A DNA stretch of 64,000 nt from NCBI GenBank assembly GCA_963840835.1, contig CAWJAM010000006.1, forward strand, positions 62,001 through 126,000, in the 5' to 3' direction. The position numbers and the translations under genes are program-made. A model generated the notes under the pieces. That model did not search any database and was not told the DNA's origin. It saw only the letters and a list, made by a program, of their open reading frames with translations. Shown in pieces: positions 8,171 to 16,231 of this stretch. The stretch comes from Rubrobacter_D sp963840835. Its GTDB lineage: Bacteria; Actinomycetota; Rubrobacteria; Rubrobacterales; Rubrobacteraceae. Position 1 is the stretch's first letter; the number at the start of each line of letters is the position of its first letter.

Positions 8171-9229
8171 TTATTCTCCTTCCTCTATTTCGCTTTTACG
8201 TTTCGATAGCCGAGCTCGCGTCGCTGTTGGGGAGACACGCGCCTTGTCCAGCCACCTTTCGCATTCGTCCAGCCAGGCGGGCAGCAGGTGCGCATTCTTG
8301 GCGGGTTCCAGAAGAATCTTGTGTTTCAGCACCTCCATGAAGGTTCGAGCGACAAAGATGGGTACCGCCGACCTCGCTTCCGGGGAGGTGAGGCCGGCGT
8401 ACTCTTTGAGAAAGGCCGTGTTCCACGGTTCGATCTCCTCGAACGAACCCGTGCGGGCGTAGGACATCGTCATGCTCTGGCCGATGAAGTGGCCCACATC
8501 ACGCGCGGGATGCGCCAGCGCGAACCGGTCGAAGTCGATCACGGTCACCCGATTGCGCAGGATGTAGACGTTTTTCGGCTGGAAGTCTCCGTGAGTAGGC
8601 ACGACCTGTCGCGGGTCCAGCGCCTCCAGGGAGGAGAGTATGCGCTCGGCGAAGCTCTCCACCCGCGCCGCGAACTGCGGGCAGATCCGCATCAGGACAT
8701 CCCTGTAGGTGTGAAGCTTCATCTCTTCGTACTCCATCGGCAGGACGGGGACGCCGGTTACTCTGGTCTTGTGCAGCTTCGCCAGCCAGCGCGCCGTAAG
8801 GCTCACCTGCTTTAGCGCCTCGGCAGGGTAGTCTATATATTCGTAGAGGGCTCTTCCCGGAGCCCGGCCCTGAAGCAGGAGTTTCTGCTCGGGCAAGTAT
8901 GCTATGGGCTCTGGGATGGTCAGACGGCGGTCCTCGGCAAACCCCTCCGACCAGAGTCGCCTCATGAAACCGAAGACCTTGCTACCGTCGTGACGGTAGC
9001 ATCCCTTGCCGATGATCAGCCGCCGGACGGGAGCAGCCTTCTCCCGATCCAGGCAGGTGACGATGTACCGTAGGATGGGGCGCGACTTGGAGGTCTTGAG
9101 CACCTGGGCCTTGCAGCTCTGTACGACCAGGCCGGTTCCGGACAGAGCCGTATCCGGCAGCTCCATCAGCTGCTCGGCCAGCAAACGCTCCGCCGCCATC
9201 CTGTCTTCGTCCACCGAACTGCCCGTCAT
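8171..9229 (-). CDS. APH-fold phosphotransferase, kinase 1 of the cluster
   Basis: A 352-residue protein with an intact APH signature: PTHGDFQPKNVYILRNRVTV near residue 210 (HGD and Asn present) and VIDFDRFALAHPARDVGHFI. The N-terminal lobe contains RLIIGKGCYRHDGSK, and a hinge-like LLLQGRAPGRALYEYI follows. The start at 9229 was chosen for its GAGGAGAG ribosome site. The frame is open further upstream into the ELWxxDGT gene, but a strong hairpin at 9258-9291 separates the two. It is the best candidate for an active kinase in the block; its acceptor is unknown. Confidence 0.8.
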   Translation of the reverse strand: MTGSSVDEDRMAAERLLAEQLMELPDTALSGTGLVVQSCKAQVLKTSKSRPILRYIVTCLDREKAAPVRRLIIGKGCYRHDGSKVFGFMRRLWSEGFAEDRRLTIPEPIAYLPEQKLLLQGRAPGRALYEYIDYPAEALKQVSLTARWLAKLHKTRVTGVPVLPMEYEEMKLHTYRDVLMRICPQFAARVESFAERILSSLEALDPRQVVPTHGDFQPKNVYILRNRVTVIDFDRFALAHPARDVGHFIGQSMTMSYARTGSFEEIEPWNTAFLKEYAGLTSPEARSAVPIFVARTFMEVLKHKILLEPAKNAHLLPAWLDECERWLDKARVSPTATRARLSKRKSEIEEGE

Positions 9230-9257
9230 CGAACTCTCCTCGCCAGCATCTCCCCGC

Positions 9258-9291
9258 CAGGCGCGCGGCACGAGTGTGTGCCGCGCGCCTG
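9258..9291 (-). terminator. 14-bp GC-rich hairpin between the ELWxxDGT gene and kinase 1
   Basis: Arms 9258-9271 and 9278-9291 are perfect complements, with a 6-nt loop. No T-tract follows, so it may attenuate or stabilise the polycistronic RNA rather than end it. Its position marks the boundary between the repeat protein and the first kinase even though no stop codon separates their frame. Confidence 0.6.
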
Positions 9292-10989
9292 CTTCGAGAT
9301 TTACTGACCTGCTACTCCCCCTCATCGGCACGGCCCATAATTCCTCACCGGCGGAGGGGGTGGAGGCCGCGAAGTACAGGAACCTGCCGGAGGTGGTGAA
9401 CTCACCCGGCTCGGAACCGACTGCTCCGGGTTGCAGGTCTTTGAGCAGGGCTGTGTTTGCCTTCGTGCCGTCGCTCCCCCACATCTCGGTGCCGTGCACG
9501 CCGTCGTCGGCACTGAAGAGCAGTACTCCTCTGAACGCCGTCAACGTGTCGGGGTCCGAATCAGCCGGACCGGGGTTGATGTCCTTGACGAGCCTGGTGC
9601 CCTTCTCGGTCCCGTCGCTCTTCCACAACTCGAGGCCGTGTTTGCCGTCGTTTGCCGAGAAGTAGAGCCTCTTGCCCATCGCGACCAGGTTGCCGATGTC
9701 CGAAATTTCCGACTCAGGGCTGGGGTTGATGTCCTTGACGAGCTTGGTGCCTCTCTTGGTCCCGTCGCTCTTCCACAGCTCGACGCCGTGTTTGCCGTCG
9801 TTTGCCGTGAAGTAGAGCGTCTTGCCAACGAGCGTCATGTCATCGGCCCACGAACTGCCGGCGCAGCTCTTCGCACTCTTGCAGGCGGTCGTTGGTGGGG
9901 GCGGGAGCGGCGGTGTTGATGTCCTTGACGAGCTTGGTGCCTTTCTTGGTCCCGTCGCTCTTCCACAGCTCGACGCCGTGTTTGCCGTCGTTTGCCCTGA
10001 AGTAGAGCGTCTTGCCAACGACGAACAGCTTTTCGACCTCCGCGCTGCGGGTGAGGGCGCCAGTGTCATCGTTGGGGTTGGAGTTGCCGAGGGTGGTGTT
10101 GATGTCCTTGACGAGCTTGGTGCCTTTCTTGGTCCCGTCGCTCTTCCACAGCTCGACGCCGTGTTTGCCGTCGTCGGCCGCGAAGAATACCTGTTTGCCC
10201 ATGACCGTCACGGTGTCGGGATGGCTCCAGCCCTTGGGGATGCCGCAATCGCCCTGGTGGCAGCGGGCTCCGGGGGGCGAGTCGCGGTTGATGTCCTTGA
10301 CGAGCTTGGTGCCGTTCTCGGTCCCGTCGGTTTTCCACAGCTCCTCGCCGTGATTCTTGTCCCACGCCCTGAAGAACGTCGTTCTCGGGGCTGTGGAGCA
10401 CGATGTCTTCGGCCCCCGAAACGCCCGGGCCGGGGACGATGTCCTTGACGATGCTTGGTGCCACTCTTGGTCCCGTTGCTCTTCCACAGCTCCTCGCCGT
10501 ACTTGACGGTCTTGGCCGGAAGTAGATCCACTTTTTGTGCGCAACGACATTGTCGGGCTCCGACGAACCGGTCTCCGTGTCCTCTACTTCGTTTATTACC
10601 AGGGGACCGGGGTCTATGTCCTTGACGAGCCTTGTGCCTGACTTCGTACCGTTGCTCCTCCACAGTTCCTCGCCGAAGTCCGGGTGATCGGCTGCGAACA
10701 ACAGCCTTCCCTTGAAGTCCATGAGACAATTGGGCTCCGAGCCGGTCTCGCCGGGGTAGATGTCCTCGACCAAAAAGGGCTTAAGGTTGGGCGGGGCCTT
10801 CTTCTGAGCGGGCTTCGCGGATGCCAGGTTCGCCAAAACCAGCAGCAGGGCAGCCAGCACGATGCTGCCGGCGAGCACCACGCCGATATATCGCCACCCG
10901 CGCCGGGAGGCGGGAGGTTTGTCCGGGGAGGACGGCGCTCCGCCGCTGCCGCGCGGGCCACGGTGCGTGATGGTGGTGATGTGACTCAT
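9292..10989 (-). pseudogene. Exported ELWxxDGT-repeat (hyalin-like propeller) protein, reading frame broken
   Basis: Starts at an ATG (10989) with a basic N-terminus and one hydrophobic segment (YIGVVLAGSIVLAALLLVLA, residues ~34-53), so it is membrane-anchored or secreted. About nine copies follow of a ~45-60-residue unit centred on ELWKSDGTKKGTKLVKDIN, the ELWxxDGT repeat, thought to form beta-propeller-like surface modules. The units lie in three frames: shifts occur near 10520, near 10470, near 10400 and near 9855. The middle units are almost identical in DNA, for example at 9918-10016 and 10101-10180. The last unit ends GEELWAVPM near 9330. It is either a decayed gene or a repeat region with assembly indels. 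It lies 55 bp after the phosphodiesterase gene. Confidence 0.75.
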
Positions 10990-11044
10990 TTAGAAGCTCC
11001 TTGTGTCTGTGTTGTGAGACGGGGCGGTATTTCGTACGGTCCGG

Positions 11045-12445
11045 TCATGGAAAGACCTCCTCTTTGCTGATCAGCTCTATGGGACGGCCTTCCATGCCTC
11101 GGGGCGCGGCGACGCCCATCAACTCCAGGACGGTCGGGGCTACGTCCAGGATGCCCGCGCCCTCCACACTGTGGGCGTATCGCCGCGCCGGGTCGTAGAG
11201 GACGAAGATGCCGTCCATCGCGTGCACCGAGTCGTCGGGGCCGGTATCGTTCTCGGAGAGGTAGAGTCCGCCGTGTCCGACGGTCCCCGCCGAGCGCCAA
11301 TCGAGGTCGTCGAAGTAGACCATCAGGTCGGGCGGGTTGCCCAGAGCGGCGGCGTAGATCTCCTCGGGCCGGAATACTTCTACGCGCATCCGCTCCCCAT
11401 CCGGGCGCGTTATCGTCCGAAGCTCCTCCGCCAGCTCCTCGCGCGCCTCCTCGTAGCGGCTGCCGGGGATCACACCCTGCCCCTCACGCCCCTCCACGTT
11501 GAGGAAGATGCGGGCGTAGTAGCCGCCCCAGCCCCAGGCCCTCGTCGCGCTCCAGTCCACGGCGGCTTTGTCGAGCGCGACGACGCCTTCGGGTTTTTCC
11601 TTGAGCCTTAGGTAGCCTCGCTCGATAAGCCACTCATTGATGCAGAATGCGCCGTGCATCGCCTTCGAGCCGTGGTCGGAGACGATAAGGAACACGGCGT
11701 CTTCGAGCGTCTCCAGGAGCTCCCCCAGCCGGCGGTCTATAAGCCTGTAGTACTCGTCGGCTACGCTCTCGTAGGGATTGCCGGGCTCGTAGCGCGGGTG
11801 CTCGGGGTCGAAGAACTTCCAGAAGGCGTGCCCCAGGCGGTCCACCCCGATCTCCACCATCATGAAGAAGTCCCACGGCTTCGTGGCGGCTAGATGATGC
11901 ACGACATCGAAACGCTTCTCGGTCATCTCGAAGAGTTGTTCGCGGAGGATCTCGCGGTCCTCCACGCGGAACTTGACGTCGAAGAGGTACGTCCCAACCA
12001 ACTCCTCGATCTCACCTCTCAACTCCGCGGGGTAGGTGTACTGCTCGGCATTTGGCGGCGTGAGGAAGCACGAGACGCTCCAGCCGTTCATCGGTTTGGG
12101 AGGATAGCCTGGCGGCACACCGACCAGACACGACCGCTTGCCGTGACGAGCCAGCACATCCCAGATTCTGGGCAGGCGGACGGAGTAGGAGTTGGGGGTC
12201 CACCCCTCGGTGTAGGAGTACCCTCTGCGGTGGCGAAAGCCATAGAGCCCCAACCGGCCGGGGCTCGCGCTCGTGGACATCACCTGCCAGGCGGGGACGG
12301 TGATGGGGGGGTCGCAGCTACGCAACGGGCCGTGGACGCCGCCCTCGACCATCCCGGCGAGGTTAGGCATCTGCTCCAGCATCCTCCCGAAGAGCAACTC
12401 GGGTGGGGCGGAGTCCAGTCCTATGACGATCACCCGGCGAGACAT
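11045..12445 (-). CDS. Type I phosphodiesterase/nucleotide pyrophosphatase family protein (alkaline phosphatase superfamily)
   Basis: About 466 residues. Metal-site motifs of the superfamily are visible in order: VIVIGLDSAPPELLF (Asp), PITVPAWQVMSTS with a Thr in the nucleophile position, MVEIGVDRLGHAFWKFF (Asp/His) and FLIVSDHGSKAMHG (Asp-His). No signal peptide is seen, so it is predicted cytoplasmic. Likely hydrolyses or transfers phosphodiester/phosphoanhydride groups; the substrate is unknown. The start at 12445 is favoured by GAGGAGGGTGGC just upstream; the longer frame to 12643 only reads through the sulfatase tail. It sits between the sulfatase-like gene (10-bp gap) and the ELWxxDGT gene. 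Confidence 0.85.
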   Translation of the reverse strand: MSRRVIVIGLDSAPPELLFGRMLEQMPNLAGMVEGGVHGPLRSCDPPITVPAWQVMSTSASPGRLGLYGFRHRRGYSYTEGWTPNSYSVRLPRIWDVLARHGKRSCLVGVPPGYPPKPMNGWSVSCFLTPPNAEQYTYPAELRGEIEELVGTYLFDVKFRVEDREILREQLFEMTEKRFDVVHHLAATKPWDFFMMVEIGVDRLGHAFWKFFDPEHPRYEPGNPYESVADEYYRLIDRRLGELLETLEDAVFLIVSDHGSKAMHGAFCINEWLIERGYLRLKEKPEGVVALDKAAVDWSATRAWGWGGYYARIFLNVEGREGQGVIPGSRYEEAREELAEELRTITRPDGERMRVEVFRPEEIYAAALGNPPDLMVYFDDLDWRSAGTVGHGGLYLSENDTGPDDSVHAMDGIFVLYDPARRYAHSVEGAGILDVAPTVLELMGVAAPRGMEGRPIELISKEEVFP

Positions 12446-12455
12446 GCCACCCTCC

Positions 12456-14217
12456 TCATTCGACATAGCCCATGAGCCGGAGCTGCTCCATCGTCTCCGG
12501 ATCGACGTCCACGCTGCCGGTCGTCTCTTGAACCTGCCCCAGGAGCGACTGGGTCCAGAGTGCGAGCATCTCCTCCAGCTCCTGGGCGATGTCCGGCCGT
12601 TCGTCCACGATATTCCGAGTCTCCGCAGGGTCGCTCGTGACATCGTAGAGTTCTGTGTTGCACGTCGATAAAATCTCCCGTGAGCACCCGGTTCACCGGA
12701 CTGACCTTCATCTCCTCTCGATTTTCGTCCTTCATGGCCTGCACCTTGGTGTTGCTGTCGATCAAGATATCCGTACCGAGCACGGTTATGGATCGCAGCC
12801 CGCCTTCCAGGTCCTGCACCTGTTCGATGCGTCCCTCGATCTTGGATTTTCCTCCTGGCGCCTTTCGCTTGACCGTGGTGGCTACATGCCGACCATTGGA
12901 CTCAGCGGTGAAGTTCAGCGTGACCCGATCGCCCACCGCCAGCTCGTCAAAGGTCAAGGCCCCACTGTCCTCCTTGCCTACGAACCTGGTGTCTTCGTTG
13001 ATCTGGCAGGTAATGCCCATCAGCGTAACCGAGTTGCTTGCAGCATCTACCCGCTCCACCGTCCCGCTCAGCGTCGGCCGGTCCTCCCGCTGTATCAATA
13101 TTTTGCTCGGTATGAAGCGTCCCCCCTGGATCCGTTGCCCCTTGGCTGCCACGGAAAGACCGGGTTGCAGATCCGCCGGGGAGCCGGGGTGGGTATTTTC
13201 AAGCTGATAACTTTGGATAAGCTGGTGCGTCCGGGTCGTCACCGACTGGCTGTATCGATCCGGTTTCACGTGCTCGCTGAAGGCGGCTCTCTCCGTCTCC
13301 TCCCCCCGGATCAGGGTCAGAAGACTCCGTCCCGGCACGTCCATGGGCGGACACTGCAGATAGTCGAGGATGGTGGGCATGAAGTCTATCAACTGAACCG
13401 GTTGGTCGATCCTCTCGCGGGCGAAAGCCTGTCCGGGCAATCGCACGATAAGCGGGACGTGCACCAGTTCCCTGTACAGGGTACGTCCGTGGGAGAGCAT
13501 TCCGCCGTGCTCCCCCAACTCCTCGCCATGGTCGGCGCTGAAGATGATCAGGGTGTCCTCTAGCATTCCCGCAGTCTCCAGAGTGCGAATAACCCCCCCG
13601 ATATGCTGATCTACCCGTCGGACGGCAGCCGCGTAGTAGCTCATGAGTTCGTTGTTGCTCTCGTGGACTAGATCGAGGTCCAGACCAGTGTCCAGCCGGG
13701 CTGGGATCGTCTCCATCGGCAAGGGTTTGTGTACGTCCATGAAGTGCATGTAGCAGAAGGAGCTTTTCGGGTGCTCGGTCTGCACCCACCGCTCGAAGTC
13801 CTCGGCGATGACGGCGCCGTCGTTGGCGATGGAGCGCCACAGATTGTGGGTGAAGCCTCGGGTGGTGCCGAATAGAGGCTTCAGGATTGCGTTGCCGCCC
13901 ATAAAGGCGGTGGTGTGCCCGCTGGCGGTCAGGATCTCGGCCAGCGTGGGTATAGAAGGATCAAGCGAGCGAGCGGAGAGTCTCCCTTCGTCCGTCTTGC
14001 TCCAGCGACTACCGACCCCGTTCTGGCTGGGGTAGAGACCCGTCATCATGGATGCGGTCGAGGGCCTGGTCCACGATCCCTGGCTGATCGCGTTCTCGAA
14101 TACTATGCCCTGCTGCGCCAGCCGATCCATGTTGGGGGTTCCCAGGTCCTCGCCCGCGTAGCAGCCGAGGTGATCCGCCCGTAATGCGTCCACCAGGATC
14201 AATATTGCGTGAGACAT
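12456..14217 (-). CDS. Sulfatase-fold protein with Thr nucleophile position and inserted DUF5666-like region; one frameshift
   Basis: Residues 1-330 are a sulfatase/alkaline-phosphatase-superfamily domain: LILVDALRADHLGCY, GSWTRPSTASMMTGLYPSQN and FSADHGEELGEHGG. The usual C-x-P-x-R formylglycine motif reads T-R-P-S-T, so it cannot be a formylglycine sulfatase; Thr is the nucleophile in the related lipoteichoic-acid synthases and phosphodiesterases. Residues ~375-515 are two DUF5666-like beta units (TLSGTVERVDAASNSVTLMG, IEGRIEQVQDLEGG). Near 12655 the frame shifts by one base: the other frame continues TELYDVTSDPAETRNIV, a typical sulfatase tail, and stops at 12456. The uncorrected frame would run to 12430. 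A good AGGAGGG site precedes the ATG, 20 bp after the ABC gene. Confidence 0.8.
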
Positions 14218-14236
14218 CTCCTAAACCCTCCTGTAG

Positions 14237-16063
14237 TCATCTAACGTCCTGACCCGGTATCGTCTGCAGGCGGAACGCCCGCTCGTACGCTCCGCCGCGC
14301 GCCGTCAGTTCCTCGTGCGTGCCCTCCTCCGCGATTTCCCCCTCTTCGAGGACGTAGATCCTGTCCGCCCGGCTCACGGTGGAGAGTTTGTGGGCGATCA
14401 TCAGCGTCGTCCGTCCCTCCATCAGGCGTTCCAGCGCCCGCATCACGATCTCCTCCGACTCGGCGTCAAGCCCGGTGGTCGGCTCGTCCAGGATGAGTAT
14501 CGGGGTATCCCGGATCACGGCGCGGGCGATGGCGATGCGCTGCCTTTGTCCCCCCGACAGCGTACCCCCGCGCTCCCCGACCACCGTGTCGAACCCCTTC
14601 GGCAGGTTCCGGATGAAGTCCTCGCAGTAGGCGATGCGGGCGGCCTCCTGGATCTCCTCGAAGGTCGCTTTGGGATTGCCGTACGCGATGTTCTCCCGGA
14701 TGGTCGTTTGGAAGAGCAGCGACTCCTGGAGGACCACCCCGATCTGCTCGACCAGCGAATCTGGCTTGTAGTCGCGAATGTCGCGCCCATCTATGAGCAC
14801 GGAGCCCTTCACGGGGTCGTAGAGGCGCAGGATCAGGCTCGACAGGGTGCTCTTCCCCGCGCCGGTGGCCCCCACGACCGCCGCCACCTCGCCCGGCTGG
14901 ATCTCCAACTCGATGTCCCGCAGCACCGGCTGATCCGGGTCGTAACCGAAGGAGACGCCCTCGAAGCGCACCTCCCCCCGGAAGCGGGGCGCGGTCTGCG
15001 CGCCGGGTCGCTCTTCCACTGCCGGACGCTCGTCGAACACCTCCATGATCCGCTCCGCCCGCACCGCGACCCTCGCGAGCTTGGCCCAGAGCCTCGAAAG
15101 CGTGTTCAGGGGACTCTGGAGGTTTTTCATGTACTGGATGAAGACGACGAGCGTGCCCGCGGAGAGCGCTCCGGCGAGGACCTGGTGCGCGCCGAAGGCG
15201 ACGACCGTGGCCAGCCCGCCCGCCGTCAGGATGGTCATAATCCAGGCGAAACGGGCCTCCAGGCGCGCTACGTTCACGCTGCCCTCCGCCATCTCGCCCG
15301 TCTGCTCCGCGAACCTCTCTTCCGCGAAGCGTTCCCGGGCGAACGCTTTGACGACCCGGATCGAGGAGATCGTCTCCTGCGTCAGGGACGTAAAGTCTCC
15401 CTCTCGCTGCCTCACGTGCTGCTCCTCGTCCCTGATGCGCCGCCGGAAGTACGAGGAGGCGATCACGACGAGCGGTGCCCACGCCGTGGCGATCAGGCCG
15501 ATCCTCCAGTCGATGACGAACATGACGGTGAGCATGCCGACGAACTGCAGCACGCTGCTAATGCCGTCCACGAGTAGCTTGTCGGTAACCAGCTCTTGCA
15601 CCTTCGTGACGTCGCTGGTGACGCGCGTGATCAGGTCCCCGGTGCGCTGCCTGTCGTGGAAGGTGAGCGAGAGGCGCTGCATATGCGCGAAGAGAGAGCG
15701 ACGTACACTAAACGCCACCCGCTCGCTCGCGGCCGAGAGGAAGAACTCCTTAAGGTAGTTGAACAGCCCCTGAAGCGCGGCGATGCCCACTATCGCGCCC
15801 GCGACGGCGAGGATGATCACGGTGGGCGAAGCCGGCATTTTGGTATCCGTCTGTCCGACCTGCAGAATGTGGTTAATCAAGTATCCCAGCGGCCAGGGCT
15901 GTAGCAGGGCAACCAGGCTAGCCCCGACGACCCCGATCAGCGCCGGGACGAACCCGCGCCAGTGAGGCCGTATGAAAGGCATGAAGGTTCGCAGGGCCAC
16001 GAGCGCGGACCGCCCGCCCTGACCTCCCGAGGAGGTGAACCGTCCGAGGATACCTCTCAGCAT
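14237..16063 (-). CDS. ABC exporter, fused membrane and ATPase domains (MsbA/MDR type)
   Basis: A 608-residue half-transporter, expected to dimerise in the cytoplasmic membrane. Residues ~20-330 hold six hydrophobic helices. The ATPase follows: Walker A GATGAGKST near 402, Q-loop QIGVVLQESLLF, signature TLSGGQRQR near 502, Walker B ILILDEPTTG near 524 and switch His in MIAHKLSTV. Usual full length for the family. A good AGGGGAGAAG site precedes the ATG. It is the first gene of the tightly packed run ending with the kinases, so I infer that it exports the product of that block. Lipid, glycan or peptide substrates are all possible. Confidence 0.93.
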   Translation of the reverse strand: MLRGILGRFTSSGGQGGRSALVALRTFMPFIRPHWRGFVPALIGVVGASLVALLQPWPLGYLINHILQVGQTDTKMPASPTVIILAVAGAIVGIAALQGLFNYLKEFFLSAASERVAFSVRRSLFAHMQRLSLTFHDRQRTGDLITRVTSDVTKVQELVTDKLLVDGISSVLQFVGMLTVMFVIDWRIGLIATAWAPLVVIASSYFRRRIRDEEQHVRQREGDFTSLTQETISSIRVVKAFARERFAEERFAEQTGEMAEGSVNVARLEARFAWIMTILTAGGLATVVAFGAHQVLAGALSAGTLVVFIQYMKNLQSPLNTLSRLWAKLARVAVRAERIMEVFDERPAVEERPGAQTAPRFRGEVRFEGVSFGYDPDQPVLRDIELEIQPGEVAAVVGATGAGKSTLSSLILRLYDPVKGSVLIDGRDIRDYKPDSLVEQIGVVLQESLLFQTTIRENIAYGNPKATFEEIQEAARIAYCEDFIRNLPKGFDTVVGERGGTLSGGQRQRIAIARAVIRDTPILILDEPTTGLDAESEEIVMRALERLMEGRTTLMIAHKLSTVSRADRIYVLEEGEIAEEGTHEELTARGGAYERAFRLQTIPGQDVR

Positions 16064-16197
16064 CTCTTCTCCCCTTTACCACAAAACAGGACACCGTCCA
16101 CGAAACTAACCTGCACGGGTCCGCCCACCTTCGCAGCAAAGGAGATAGCCCTACTTACCAGCGCCGTTCCGAAAAGCTTTAGTAACAAAACTACCGT

Positions 16198-16217
16198 TTT
16201 GCTCGTCTTCGAGCAAA
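16198..16217 (-). terminator. Small hairpin in the gap between GlgA-GH57 and the ABC exporter
   Basis: TTTGCTCG at 16198-16205 pairs perfectly with CGAGCAAA at 16210-16217 across a 4-nt loop, in a 168-bp A+T-rich gap. On the minus strand it lies just past the fusion gene, so it may be a weak terminator or attenuator. The gap could also hold a promoter for the ABC gene. Confidence 0.45.
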
Positions 16218-16231
16218 GTTCATTGCGTGCG

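Noticed and set aside
14315..15577. 420-residue plus-strand frame opposite the ABC exporter
   Set aside because: Antisense shadow; the minus strand carries Walker A/B and signature motifs.
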